From assembly GCF_002160755.1 (NCBI RefSeq), contig NZ_NFLE01000001.1, forward strand, positions 286,671 to 350,670: a stretch of DNA of 64,000 nucleotides, written 5' to 3'. Source of the stretch: Lachnoclostridium sp. An14 (GTDB taxonomy: Bacteria; Bacillota; Clostridia; Lachnospirales; Lachnospiraceae). The first letter of the stretch is position 1, and each line of letters opens with the position of its first letter. Of the stretch, positions 1-8,525 are shown one piece after another. The notes beneath the pieces are model-generated. The model made no database searches, was not told the origin of the DNA, and saw only the letters and a program-made list of their open reading frames with translations. Both the position numbers and the translations under genes were made by a program.

Positions 1-1455
1 TAACGTCTCCGCAAAATCCCGCTCCACATCGGCCACCGCCGGGTTCCGGTAAAAGTAGGCGGCGCACTCAAAATGGAGGAACAGGCTGCGGTAATCCATG
101 TTGATGGTGCCCACCACCGCCCGCTCGTCGTCGCTGACATACTCCTTGGCATGGACAAACCCCGGCACGTACTCGTAAATTTTTACCCCCGCCAGCAAAA
201 GCTCCTCATAGTAGGACCGGGCCAGCAGATAGGCGTAAATCTTGTCCGGAATGTGGGGCATGATAATCACAGTTTCCACTCCCCGCTTGGCGGCGTAGGT
301 GAGGGCGCTGATCATATCCTGATCCAGGATGAGATAGGGGGTCATCATGTGAACGTAGCGCTTTGCCTGGTACAAAATATCCATGTACACCTGCTTTCCC
401 ACGTTCTCCTCGTCCAGAGGGCTGTCCCCGTAAGGCATGACATAGCCCGTTTTCGGCGCGGAAACGAGGCAGAAGTCCAGGGAGGCCTCCATGTACGGTC
501 CATAGTCCTCCCGCCTCCGCTCCGTCATATTCCAGTTTTGCAGGAACATGGCGGCAAAGCTTTTCACCCCGTCTCCTTTTAACATCACCGCCGTGTCCTT
601 CCAGTGGCCGAACCGTTTCCGTTCGTTGATGTACTCGTCCGCCAGGTTGATGCCTCCGGTGAAGGCGGTGTGGCCGTCGATCACCACGATCTTCCGGTGA
701 TCCCGGTTGTTCTGGTAGGTGGAGAGCACCGGGCGGACCGGAGAAAACACCCGGCAGCGGATGCCCCGGGCCGTAAGCTCCTCCGGGTAATGGTGAGGCA
801 GCAGGGTGAGACAGCCCATGCCGTCGTACATCAGCCGCACCTCCACCCCCTCCTTCGCCTTCCTCTCCAGGATCTCCAGAATGGAATCCCACATCTTTCC
901 CCGGTCAATGATGAAATACTCCAGGAAAATATACCGTCTCGCCCCCTCCAGCTGCCGTTTCAGCTCCGCGAACTTGTCCTCTCCCAGGGGGAAATAGGTG
1001 ACAGAGGTGTTTTCATAGACGGGATAGCCGCCCCAGCGGTCCATATAGCGGCAGAGGGAGGCCGTGGCCGCGCTCTCCCGCTCCAGACGTTCCAGCGTTT
1101 CCCCGTCCTGTTTCAAGTAGGGCCTGGCCTCCTCCGCCGCCCGTTTCACCTGCCTTGCCAGCCACCTGGTGGGAATCTGCGCCTCCACAAACAGGTAGAG
1201 CAGGGAGCCGAATACGGGAAATACCAGTACCGGGATGATCCAGGAGAGCTTAAACTCCGGTGTCTCCCTCTTGTTTAAAATATAGAGAACCACCGCCGCC
1301 CCCACCAGCATATAAACCCAGAACACGTACACAATGTGTTCCGTCAGAAACAGAAAACAGCCCGCCAGCACCGCCACCTGGGCCAGAATGGACAGCACCA
1401 TGAAGGTCGTCCGTCCAAATACGATGCGCAGCAATCCTTTCAGCTTTTTTGTCAT
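1..1455 (-). CDS. cls: Cardiolipin synthase, phospholipase D family (3' end cut off)
   Basis: Condenses two phosphatidylglycerol molecules to cardiolipin at the membrane. Seen: 485 codons with no stop before the window edge, two N-terminal membrane segments (about residues 16-36 and 39-57), and two HKD phosphodiesterase motifs, NRDHRKIVVIDGH in the middle and FVHAKEYVSDDE near the end. The family is usually about 480-520 residues, so little is missing. I start at the second of two in-frame ATGs (1455) because the GGAGG at 1463-1467 is 7 nt from it; the first ATG lies only 1 nt away. Promoter: -10 TATAAT (1481-1486) and -35 TTGCCT (1504-1509), divergent from the DUF362 gene. Confidence 0.93.
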   Translation of the reverse strand, partial: MTKKLKGLLRIVFGRTTFMVLSILAQVAVLAGCFLFLTEHIVYVFWVYMLVGAAVVLYILNKRETPEFKLSWIIPVLVFPVFGSLLYLFVEAQIPTRWLARQVKRAAEEARPYLKQDGETLERLERESAATASLCRYMDRWGGYPVYENTSVTYFPLGEDKFAELKRQLEGARRYIFLEYFIIDRGKMWDSILEILERKAKEGVEVRLMYDGMGCLTLLPHHYPEELTARGIRCRVFSPVRPVLSTYQNNRDHRKIVVIDGHTAFTGGINLADEYINERKRFGHWKDTAVMLKGDGVKSFAAMFLQNWNMTERRREDYGPYMEASLDFCLVSAPKTGYVMPYGDSPLDEENVGKQVYMDILYQAKRYVHMMTPYLILDQDMISALTYAAKRGVETVIIMPHIPDKIYAYLLARSYYEELLLAGVKIYEYVPGFVHAKEYVSDDERAVVGTINMDYRSLFLHFECAAYFYRNPAVADVERDFAETL

Positions 1456-1565
1456 AGTCATTCCTCCGTAATTATCCGAAATTATACACGTTTTTAACGG
1501 CCCAGGCAACTGAATCTTTGAACTTCCCATTGATGGAACGGGAAAGATCGGTTATAGTATGATGT
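1456..1565. promoter_or_regulatory. Divergent promoters for cls (-) and the DUF362 gene (+)
   Basis: Minus strand: TTGCCT at 1504-1509, 17-nt spacer, TATAAT at 1481-1486, reading into cls. Plus strand: TTGATG at 1530-1535, 17-nt spacer, TATAGT at 1553-1558, predicting a start near 1565, about 245 nt before the DUF362 gene. Confidence 0.6.
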
Positions 1566-1811
1566 GGAGGTCAAATGGCATTTTGACCCCTGGATACCAG
1601 ATTGTTTCGCGCCGCGCGCCCCTGCAGTCCCAAAACGGAAACCGTCCGCCCTTTTTGAAACCGGCTGCCTGTTCTTGTTTTGGCGGGCCAGAAAACCGAA
1701 ACCGCCCCGGCCGGCAAGCCCGCGCCGGACGTCCGGCTTTTTGTCCCTGGTATCTTATGAATCCTGCCCGCCGGGATCCGGAAGGCGGCAGATACTCAGG
1801 AGGGAAATCTT
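1565..1811 (+). promoter_or_regulatory. Long structured leader with internal terminator-like hairpin, possible attenuator
   Basis: Between the predicted start and the DUF362 ATG lie about 245 nt without a convincing ORF. The transcript begins with a 7-bp hairpin (GGTCAAA 1569-1575, TTTGACC 1582-1588). Further on GCCGG-ACGT-CCGGC (1725-1737 region) is followed by TTTTT (1738-1742), the form of an intrinsic terminator. GGCGGGC near 1682-1688 could instead pair with GCCCGC near 1718-1723, which touches the terminator stem. This could be an attenuator or riboswitch; I recognise no known class. Confidence 0.4.
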
Positions 1812-2921
1812 ATGTCAAAATCTAAGGTGTATTTCACTAATTTCCGCACTACCCTGCAGGAAAACCAGCTTCAGAAGCTTGCCAGGCTGGTAAAGGCAGC
1901 GGGGATGCTGGAGCACATTCAGTTTAAGGACCGCTACGCGGCCATCAAAATCCACTTCGGCGAGCCGGGCAACATGGCCTTTCTCCGCCCCAATTACTCC
2001 AAGGTCCTGGTGGACTTAATCCGGGAGCAGGGCGGACGCGCCTTCCTCACCGACTGCAACACCCTTTACGTAGGCGGGCGCAAAAACGCCCTGGATCACC
2101 TGGACGCCGCCTACACCAACGGCTACTCTCCCTTCTCCACCGGCTGCCACGTCATCATCGCGGACGGCTTAAAAGGCACTGACGAGACCCTGGTGCCCGT
2201 GGAGAACGGCGAATACGTCAAGGAGGCCAAGATCGGCCACGCCATCATGGACGCGGACATCATCATCTCCTTAAACCACTTTAAGGGCCACGAGGCCACC
2301 GGGTTCGGCGGCGCCTTAAAGAACATCGGCATGGGCTGCGGCTCCCGCGCCGGAAAAATGGAGATGCACAGCGCCGGAAAGCCCTTTGTGGACCAGGCTC
2401 TCTGCGTAGGCTGCGGATTCTGCCAGAAAAACTGCGCCCACGGCGCCATCACCATCACCAGCCGCAAGGCCTCCATCGACCACAATAAATGCGTGGGCTG
2501 CGGCCGCTGCATCGGCGCCTGCCCCATGGATGCCGTCTCCGCCCCCGGCGATGAGTCCAACGACATCTTAAACCGCAAAATGGCGGAGTACAGCTGGGCC
2601 GTCCTCCACGGACGCCCCCATTTCCACGTGAGCCTGGTGGTGGACGTGTCCCCCTACTGCGACTGCCACGCGGAAAACGACGTGCCCATCGTGCCGGATG
2701 TGGGAATGTTCGCCTCCTTCGATCCGGTGGCCCTGGACATGGCCTGCGCCGACGCGGTGAACGCCCAGACTCCCTTAAAGGGCAGCGTGCTGGACGAGGT
2801 GGAGCACTGCCACCACGACCATTTCACCGACGTCCACCCCACCACCAACTGGAAAAGCTGTCTGGAACACGCGGAAAAATTGGGAATTGGCACCACTGAC
2901 TACGAATTGATCACAATCTAA
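1812..2921 (+). CDS. DUF362 domain protein with two 4Fe-4S clusters
   Basis: 369-residue iron-sulfur protein of the DUF362 family; the exact electron-transfer role is not known to me. The N-terminal half is the DUF362 fold (for example FLTDCNTLYVGGRKNALDHL around residues 76-96). Two ferredoxin motifs follow at about residues 197-212 and 225-240: CVGCGFCQKNC and CVGCGRCIGACP. The C-terminal part carries a His/Asp-rich stretch (CHHDHFTDVHP). Start ATG 1812 has AGGAGGG 9-10 nt upstream. It is followed after 19 nt by the DUF368 gene on the same strand, so the two are probably co-transcribed behind the long leader. Confidence 0.88.
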   Translation: MSKSKVYFTNFRTTLQENQLQKLARLVKAAGMLEHIQFKDRYAAIKIHFGEPGNMAFLRPNYSKVLVDLIREQGGRAFLTDCNTLYVGGRKNALDHLDAAYTNGYSPFSTGCHVIIADGLKGTDETLVPVENGEYVKEAKIGHAIMDADIIISLNHFKGHEATGFGGALKNIGMGCGSRAGKMEMHSAGKPFVDQALCVGCGFCQKNCAHGAITITSRKASIDHNKCVGCGRCIGACPMDAVSAPGDESNDILNRKMAEYSWAVLHGRPHFHVSLVVDVSPYCDCHAENDVPIVPDVGMFASFDPVALDMACADAVNAQTPLKGSVLDEVEHCHHDHFTDVHPTTNWKSCLEHAEKLGIGTTDYELITI

Positions 2922-2940
2922 GGAAACGAGGTACCTGAAC

Positions 2941-3825
2941 ATGACACTGATACTGGACATCATCAAGGGAATGCTCATCGGAATTGCCAACGTCATCCCC
3001 GGCGTATCCGGGGGGACCATGGCCCTCTCCATGGGCGTTTACGACAAGATCATCGGCTCCGTCTCCAACCTGTTTGGCGACTTTAAGCGCAGCGTTTTCA
3101 ACCTGCTCCCCATCCTGGCCGGCTGTGCCCTGGGCATCGTGGGATTTACCTACGCCATTGAGTTTCTGCTGAGCCGTCACACCTTTGTCACTTGTATGAC
3201 CTTTGTGGGACTGATCCTGGGAGGCGTCCCCGTCCTCTACCGCTCCCTTCAGGAAAAGCGGAGTCAGGGGGACGGCAAAATCCCCTTATCCGGCTGGCTG
3301 GCCTTTCTGATCCTGTTTGCCATCGCCGTGGGAATGCCCCTGCTCAACTCCAGTGAGGAAACCATGTCCACCATCACTGCCACCCCCGGCACCATGGTGC
3401 TGCTGTTCCTCATTGGAATCATCGCGGCGGCCACCATGGTGGTTCCCGGCGTGTCCGGCTCCCTGGTGCTGATGATCCTGGGCTATTACTACGGCATCAT
3501 CAACTCCTTAAAAAGCTTTTTTGACGCCCTGAAGGCCTTTGACATCCCCGCCATGCTGGAGCTCTGCCTGGTGCTGGTGCCCTTCGGCGTCGGGGTGCTC
3601 CTTGGCATTTTCCTCATCGCCAAGCTGATCACCTTCCTGTTTGAACGCTTTGGGGTACAGACCTACTGCGCCATTTTCGGCCTGATCCTGGCCTCCCCCT
3701 TTGCCATCTTCTACAATACAGGACTGTTCGGACAGCTCTCCTCCTTAAGCGCCGGCACTGTCATCCTCGGCGCCGTGCTGGCGGTAGCGGGCGGGGTGTT
3801 CACTTACGTTATGGGGGAACACTGA
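2941..3825 (+). CDS. DUF368 family polyprenyl-phosphate transporter (PopT-like)
   Basis: 294-residue polytopic membrane protein. The DUF368 family was shown to move undecaprenyl phosphate across the membrane, recycling the lipid carrier for wall synthesis (family knowledge). In the sequence two half-repeats are visible: NVIPGVSGGTMA at residues 17-28 and MVVPGVSGSLVL near residue 165, each before a membrane segment, consistent with an inverted-repeat transporter. About eight hydrophobic segments. Weak SD before ATG 2941. No wall gene is adjacent; the partner is the DUF362 protein upstream. Confidence 0.85.
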   Translation: MTLILDIIKGMLIGIANVIPGVSGGTMALSMGVYDKIIGSVSNLFGDFKRSVFNLLPILAGCALGIVGFTYAIEFLLSRHTFVTCMTFVGLILGGVPVLYRSLQEKRSQGDGKIPLSGWLAFLILFAIAVGMPLLNSSEETMSTITATPGTMVLLFLIGIIAAATMVVPGVSGSLVLMILGYYYGIINSLKSFFDALKAFDIPAMLELCLVLVPFGVGVLLGIFLIAKLITFLFERFGVQTYCAIFGLILASPFAIFYNTGLFGQLSSLSAGTVILGAVLAVAGGVFTYVMGEH

Positions 3826-3968
3826 TCCGGAAAAACACCGGATTCCGCCGCGCACCGCGGGAAAGCGGTCATTTTTACAGAGGACAAGAAAACTGCCCTG
3901 ATCCGGCGAATGTGCCGTTTCGGGGCAGTTTTTCTATTTATATAGTCAGATGGACAGACGGAGGGAGA

Positions 3969-4020
3969 GGCGCCTCCGCCGGAGGCTTTTGTATCATAAG
4001 GAACACCATTTCCTATGCAC
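3969..4020 (-). repeat. Dispersed palindromic repeat, copy a (core only)
   Basis: Contains the GCCTCCGGCGGAGGC module (3969-3986) and a degraded palindrome around AAGGAACACCATTTCCT, ending in an A-run that abuts the terminator at 4026-4063. Read on the minus strand the order is terminator, palindrome, GC hairpin, as in the other copies. Confidence 0.7.
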
Positions 4021-4025
4021 AAAAA

Positions 4026-4063
4026 AGCAGCCTTGGACTTTTTTTCAACCGTCCAAGGCTGCT
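4026..4063. terminator. Bidirectional intrinsic terminator between DUF368 and HPr-like genes
   Basis: Perfect 13-bp stem: AGCAGCCTTGGAC at 4026-4038 and GTCCAAGGCTGCT at 4051-4063. On the minus strand it is followed by TTTTTT (4021-4026). It closes the HPr-like gene and could also stop transcripts from the convergent DUF368 gene. Confidence 0.88.
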
Positions 4064-4087
4064 ATCTCGTCTTCTGCTCGCCTTCAC

Positions 4088-4354
4088 TCATACCGCTCTC
4101 GCATACCCTCCGAATAATGTCTGAAACCTGCCTTCTGCCTCCTGTTCGTCTGCTCCGTTGAAGTAAACCACGCAAATCTTATTTACGTTCTGCACTCCGC
4201 TCTGGCATTCGTCATAATCCTTCATGTTGAACTGTTTCGCCCCCACCTCCATATAAATATCGCAGTGGAACCGGTTCGCCGCCTGAATCAGTGCCGAAAT
4301 GGGAATCGGCTGTGTCGCCTCTCCATTAAATACACGATACTTCCTCTCAACCAT
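4088..4354 (-). CDS. HPr-like protein lacking the phosphorylatable His15 and Ser46
   Basis: 88 residues that align end to end, without gaps as far as I can judge, with the PTS phosphocarrier HPr: the helix ALIQAANRF and the late GADEQEA segment match well. At the HPr active site, residues 14-18 are T-Q-P-I-P, so His15 is Gln and Arg17 is Ile, with Pro18 kept. At the HprK site, residues 45-46 are K-D, so Ser46 is Asp. It therefore cannot carry PTS phosphate; Bacillus Crh also has Gln15. Start ATG 4354 lies 7 nt after GGAGG; an in-frame ATG at 4360 is too close to it. No PTS gene is nearby. Regulatory role inferred only. Confidence 0.75.
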   Translation of the reverse strand: MVERKYRVFNGEATQPIPISALIQAANRFHCDIYMEVGAKQFNMKDYDECQSGVQNVNKICVVYFNGADEQEAEGRFQTLFGGYARAV

Positions 4355-4426
4355 AAACATTCCTCCTCTCTCCATGACTGCGGAAGTACCCGCTGACTGC
4401 GGTAACAATGTAAACTTTATAACTTT

Positions 4427-4454
4427 AATATATCACATTTTAAATTTCAGTCAA
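4427..4454 (-). promoter_or_regulatory. Promoter of the HPr-like gene
   Basis: TTGACT at 4449-4454, 16-nt spacer and TATATT at 4427-4432 on the minus strand, in a strongly AT-rich tract (4405-4510) that contrasts with the GC-rich surroundings. Predicted leader is about 65 nt. Confidence 0.6.
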
Positions 4455-4625
4455 TATGCAAAATAGACAGATTTTATTTTTTTAGCATTTTTTTAACAAA
4501 GTTTTTAACACCCTTTGGCATCTGTGTTGATTGTCCAAACTCCCTTCCGCCGCCGCCCCACCGGCATAAATGGCCGAAGCCAAAGGTCTCCAGGTCTGGC
4601 ACATAACCCTTTCCCCGCCAGCAAA

Positions 4626-4673
4626 ATGGGATGCCGCCCCCTCATCCAAGCGGATGAAACTGCAGCATCCCAT
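4626..4673. other. Nested hairpin downstream of the ABC permease
   Basis: Outer stem ATGGGATGC (4626-4634) with GCATCCCAT (4665-4673); inner stem TCATCC-AAGC-GGATGA (4642-4657). It lies 70 nt past the permease stop and may be its transcript end, though no long T-run follows. The remainder of 4455-4744 holds no gene I can support. Confidence 0.5.
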
Positions 4674-4744
4674 CTCTTTCCTTTCAAATTTAACCGGTCC
4701 GCCTGGCAAGGAGCATACGATTTCCTCTCCCGGCCGTTTCTCCG

Positions 4745-6994
4745 CTACGAGTTCCAGCGCTCCAGGATCCTTGCCCGCAGCTCCTCTGCCAGCGCTCCGT
4801 CCTCCACGTAATAATTCACCGGATAATAGGTCACCCCATCTTCTGCCTGCTCATAGTCGCCATATTCCTCCGAAAACTCATCTCCCACGGCTCCCGCCAG
4901 GATGTTCACCCGCGTATTCACCTGGTTCTCATCGGTCCACAGGTTCCGGTACCTCCGGTAGGGGCCATAGAGCATTTCACCAAAGATCCGCTCCATCATC
5001 TCCCGGTCCGTTTCCTCATAAGAGAGGGACCTCTGACCGTAAAACTCCGTTGCGATCTCTCCCTCCTGGGAAACCTCCTGCTCCCTCGGAAACTCCGCAT
5101 CCACCAGAATGGAATAGACCGCGGCCAGATCCATCTCCGGCTCCAGATCCACCCCCAGCTCCTGAAGGGCCGTGAGGGTTCTGGTAAAGGTGGGATAAAC
5201 GGGATAGAACTCGCTGTCCCCGTAGCTCCAGGTATAATATTCTCCCTCTCCATCCACCATTTTAAGCCGCGCCTCATCCAGAAACCGGATTTCCGCCTCC
5301 GCGGAGGCCTGGGAATCCGCCAGGGTCATATCCGCCAAATCCGCCTGATAGGCCTTCAGAAGGCCGGAAAGCTCCTGCCTGGAAATCCCCTTCTCCCCGG
5401 CCAGACGGGTCTCCTCCCCGCAGACGGAAACCTGGACATCCTTCACCGCGGCGGGATCCATGCCCAGGAGAGGATACCGCCCCTCCTTGTAGCCGGGATC
5501 CTCGTAGACGGCCGCAAGCAGCCCGCTTAACTGCCCTTCCGGGAACTGGTATTTTCTCCGCGCTATCTTTCCGCTTTCCAGCCGGTATTCCACATAGACG
5601 GGGGCCTCATACATCTGCGTTCTCCAGGACGTTCCCACGATCCAGGACGATGCCCCATTTTCCATGACGGCGTCCGTCCGGACCTCCTGTTCCTGCCCCT
5701 GCTGGCCAACCCAGGTTTTTGCCAGATCCAGGGCCAAGGTTTTATCTGCCAGGGAAACATCCTCCAAAACCCGGTCAAGCGATCCCTGAGCGTGCCACCG
5801 GAACCAGCCGTCCTTCTCCTCGATCCAGCCGTAATCCATCCAACCGTCAATCTCGTAGGACGGAAATACGCTCACTGACGCCACATTTTCCTCCTTCGGA
5901 ATCCAGCTGTCATACCCGGTCAGATCCCAGTGGAAACCGGCAAACACTCCGAAAGCCGCCGCCAGGGAAAACACCATCTGTCCTTTATGGGAAAACAGTT
6001 TCTTAAAGTCAAAGTGATAGATGATCTCGATCACGCAGTGGGAAATCACGCCTCCCGTGAGCAGTCCGAAAATAGCCCAGCCCATGTTTCCCCCCAGGGA
6101 CCAGAAGAACAGCAGGCCGGCTACCGCCGCCTCCACCACAATGAGGATCCGTATCACCGGCTGGCTGAGGGAAAACGTCATGGCCTTTCCTGCGGCTTCA
6201 GATGGACGTTTTTTATGAAGGACCGCAGCGATCAGGATGAGGACCGCGCCCACCACGATCCGGGAACCAATCTTTCCCGGAGTGATGTCCCCGTCAAACC
6301 CGGATATATAATATGCAAAGGGCGACGTTTTCCGCACCCAGCCGATCAGGGAATCAAACCCGCAGAATGTGTCCAGGCACAGCTCCGCCAGCGCCTGCCA
6401 CAGCAGCAGGAAAATGGGGAAATAGGTGTTAAACACCCAGAATCCCAGCAGCCCCACAATGGTATTTCCCGTCATCAGCACGGCAATCACCGCCGTGGTA
6501 TAGAGAATCAGGAAACTGAGCATATGGTAGGCCCAGCCAGTGAGGGCCGTCCCCATGGCCTCCCCAAAGGGTGCTCCCGCCATGGCCCCGATCTGGGCGC
6601 TCAGGGCCGCAAAGAGCCCGTAGGGCACCGCCACGATCAGCAGACCGCTGACGTAGTGGATCACAAACCATTTCTCCCTCCGGATGGGAAGGCTGTGGTA
6701 GAAATCCACCTTCCTCCTGGAGTTTAAATAGGCAAAGCCGGACACTCCCAGCACCACCGCCAGCACTGTCATCAGGAAAATGATCCAGCCATTGCGGTAG
6801 GATAAAAGGCTGAGAACGTCTCCCACCAGCGCCTCTCTCTCCGGCTGAGTCAAAAGCTCCTCGTTCCTGGTGGTGCAGTACACCATCACCACCGGCAGGG
6901 AAAAGAAAAATATGACAAAGCACAGGGCCACCGCCCACAGGCGGCGCTTGAGCTCCTCGATCATTCCGCTAAAAAACCAGTTTTTTGATGTCAT
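4745..6994 (-). CDS. ABC transporter permease with large extracytoplasmic domain
   Basis: 749 residues. About the first 370 contain roughly ten membrane helices (YtrC/ABC-2-like permease region, with RRKVDFYHSLPIRREKW at about residue 90, typical of ABC-2 permeases). The remaining 370 residues are soluble, Trp/Tyr/Glu-rich and probably outside the cell. The start at 6994 is chosen because GGAGGT sits 9 nt before it and it overlaps the end of the ATPase gene by 26 bp; longer in-frame extensions have no SD. Forms an operon with the ATPase and GntR regulator. Substrate unknown; this architecture is typical of peptide-antibiotic sensing or efflux systems, which is inference here. Confidence 0.85.
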   Translation of the reverse strand: MTSKNWFFSGMIEELKRRLWAVALCFVIFFFSLPVVMVYCTTRNEELLTQPEREALVGDVLSLLSYRNGWIIFLMTVLAVVLGVSGFAYLNSRRKVDFYHSLPIRREKWFVIHYVSGLLIVAVPYGLFAALSAQIGAMAGAPFGEAMGTALTGWAYHMLSFLILYTTAVIAVLMTGNTIVGLLGFWVFNTYFPIFLLLWQALAELCLDTFCGFDSLIGWVRKTSPFAYYISGFDGDITPGKIGSRIVVGAVLILIAAVLHKKRPSEAAGKAMTFSLSQPVIRILIVVEAAVAGLLFFWSLGGNMGWAIFGLLTGGVISHCVIEIIYHFDFKKLFSHKGQMVFSLAAAFGVFAGFHWDLTGYDSWIPKEENVASVSVFPSYEIDGWMDYGWIEEKDGWFRWHAQGSLDRVLEDVSLADKTLALDLAKTWVGQQGQEQEVRTDAVMENGASSWIVGTSWRTQMYEAPVYVEYRLESGKIARRKYQFPEGQLSGLLAAVYEDPGYKEGRYPLLGMDPAAVKDVQVSVCGEETRLAGEKGISRQELSGLLKAYQADLADMTLADSQASAEAEIRFLDEARLKMVDGEGEYYTWSYGDSEFYPVYPTFTRTLTALQELGVDLEPEMDLAAVYSILVDAEFPREQEVSQEGEIATEFYGQRSLSYEETDREMMERIFGEMLYGPYRRYRNLWTDENQVNTRVNILAGAVGDEFSEEYGDYEQAEDGVTYYPVNYYVEDGALAEELRARILERWNS

Positions 6995-7862
6995 ACCCGG
7001 CCACCTCCGTTTCACTGATAAAGATTTCCTCCAGGGACAGGGGGATGAGCTCATAGAATACGGCCCCGGCCGACTCCATGGCCCTTTCCACCGTCTCCCG
7101 TTCCCCTCTCACCGTCAGGGTCAAAAGCCGTCCCCGGCTCTCCTGGCGGATCACCTCCAGCCCGGCGGGAACCTCAGCCCCCTCCGCCAGCACGCACTGG
7201 ACCTTGTGGATGGAGGTTTTCATTTCATCCAGGTCCTTGGAAAGCAGGATGCCGCCCCGGTGAAGCAGGCCCACGTGGTCGCAGATGTCCTCCAGCTCCC
7301 GCAGGTTGTGGGAGGCGATGATGGGGGTCATTCCCCGCTCCTCCATGTCGTTGGCAAACAGGCTTTTTACCGTCTGCCGCATCACCGGATCCAGACCGTC
7401 AAAGGTCTCGTCGCAGAACAGGTAATCCGTCCCGGCGCAGATGCCGCAGATCACCGCCAGCTGCTTTTTCATGCCCTTGGAGAAGGTGGCGATTTTCCGC
7501 CGCTCCGCCAGCCCGAAGCTGGACAGCAGTTTCCGGTACCGCTCCCCGTCAAACCGGGGATAGATCCGCCCGTAGAATTTGAGCATATCCGCCGGCGTCC
7601 CGTTTCCCAGGAAATGCTGGTCATCGGAAATATAGAAAAACCGGGATTTTACATCCTCCCTCTCATATACACTTTTTCCGTCGATGGTCACCGTCCCCTC
7701 GTCCGGCCGCATCACTCCGCTGAGCAGGCGGAGAAAGGTGCTCTTGCCGGCACCGTTGGTCCCCACCAGCCCAAATACGCTCCCGTCCTTAATCTGGGCA
7801 CAGATATGATCCACCGCCACAATATCGTCAAACCGTTTTGTCAGATTCACTGTTTCGATCAC
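6969..7862 (-). CDS. ABC transporter ATP-binding protein (YtrB-like)
   Basis: 297 residues, drives the permease encoded next. Walker A GTNGAGKST (about residues 34-42), signature region KGMKKQLAVICGI, Walker B YLFCDETFDGLDP, and switch His in IIASHNLRELED. The signature is degenerate (FSKGMKKQ instead of LSGGQ), common in ABC-2 exporters with GntR partners. GTG start at 7862 inside the last 35 bp of the GntR gene, with only a weak SD (GGAAG), suggesting translational coupling. Confidence 0.9.
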   Translation of the reverse strand: MIETVNLTKRFDDIVAVDHICAQIKDGSVFGLVGTNGAGKSTFLRLLSGVMRPDEGTVTIDGKSVYEREDVKSRFFYISDDQHFLGNGTPADMLKFYGRIYPRFDGERYRKLLSSFGLAERRKIATFSKGMKKQLAVICGICAGTDYLFCDETFDGLDPVMRQTVKSLFANDMEERGMTPIIASHNLRELEDICDHVGLLHRGGILLSKDLDEMKTSIHKVQCVLAEGAEVPAGLEVIRQESRGRLLTLTVRGERETVERAMESAGAVFYELIPLSLEEIFISETEVAGYDIKKLVF

Positions 7863-8235
7863 TGCACTTCCCTGCCTTTCCGTATGAATGTTCCGCCAGC
7901 GCGGTAAATTCCTCCGCCCTGACCCCCAGCCCGGCCGCCCGGCCGGCCAGGGCCTCCATGTCCGCCTTCAGCAGCTCCCGTTCCCTGTCCCGGATCTGTC
8001 CCACATCCGCCACAAAGCTCCCTTTCCCCTTCACGGAGTAAATGTAGCCCTGACGCTCCAGCTCCATATAGGCCCGCTGAATGGTGTTGGGATTGATGGA
8101 CAGCTCCGTGGCCAGGGCACGCACCGACGGCAGTTTCTCGTCCTGCCGCAGCACGCCCATGAGCATCCACTCCTGAAACCGCTCCATCACCTGCTCATAG
8201 ATGGGACGCCGGTCTTTGTAGTCCAGGAATATCAT
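7828..8235 (-). CDS. GntR family (YtrA subfamily) transcriptional regulator
   Basis: 135 residues: N-terminal winged helix (PIYEQVMERF, then LPSVRALATELSINPNTIQRAYMELERQGYIYSVKGKGSFV) and a short C-terminal helical tail, the YtrA layout with no large effector domain. SD AAAGGAGG lies 7 nt before the ATG. First gene of the ABC operon, directly behind an operator-like palindrome (8251-8275), so autorepression of the operon is likely. Confidence 0.92.
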   Translation of the reverse strand: MIFLDYKDRRPIYEQVMERFQEWMLMGVLRQDEKLPSVRALATELSINPNTIQRAYMELERQGYIYSVKGKGSFVADVGQIRDRERELLKADMEALAGRAAGLGVRAEEFTALAEHSYGKAGKCSDRNSESDKTV

Positions 8236-8250
8236 TCCGCCGCCTCCTTT

Positions 8251-8302
8251 ACTGTATTAATCTAACTAATACAGTTATACACTAGACCGGCTGGAAAAAC
8301 AA
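8251..8302 (-). promoter_or_regulatory. Promoter and GntR operator of the ABC operon
   Basis: Minus strand: -35 TTGTTT (8297-8302), 17-nt spacer, -10 TATAAC (8274-8279). Starting at the -10 and covering the transcription start is a perfect 9-bp inverted repeat, ACTGTATTA (8251-8259) and TAATACAGT (8267-8275), spaced by 7 nt. Position and symmetry fit a repressor site for the GntR protein encoded just downstream. Confidence 0.75.
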
Positions 8303-8471
8303 GGAACATTTTCTTACGATTTTCCTTACGGTATCCTTAATATGTCCAAAGGCGCACGCCCAATCGCCTCCTCCCGCCCCGAAACACGGCTCCGGAAACA
8401 GCCATCTTCCTCCCTGCGCAGCTCGCCTCCATAAACCGCCGCGGCCCAGGAGATCCCATTTCTGAAAACAG

Positions 8472-8499
8472 AAAAGGCCCCGGAGTTCTCTCCGAAGCC
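8472..8499 (-). terminator. Intrinsic terminator of the Xre/membrane-protein operon
   Basis: Minus strand GGCTTCGGAG, loop AGAA, CTCCGGGGCC (paired with two G-U wobbles; 8476-8499), then TTTT (8472-8475). It lies 27 nt past the membrane-protein stop. Confidence 0.7.
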
Positions 8500-8525
8500 C
8501 TTCATTCCCGGCGGATCCCGCCGGT

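Noticed and set aside
73..1278. Plus-strand ORFs over the cardiolipin synthase region
   Set aside because: Antisense shadows of the minus-strand gene, which has both HKD motifs in one continuous frame.
1559..1893. Two overlapping ORFs upstream of the DUF362 gene
   Set aside because: Neither has a good SD, the codon content is unlike neighbours (Pro/Arg/Cys-rich) and one overlaps the true gene start. The region reads better as a leader RNA.
4482..4709. Short minus-strand ORFs after the ABC permease
   Set aside because: They cover the nested hairpin, lack an SD and resemble no protein.
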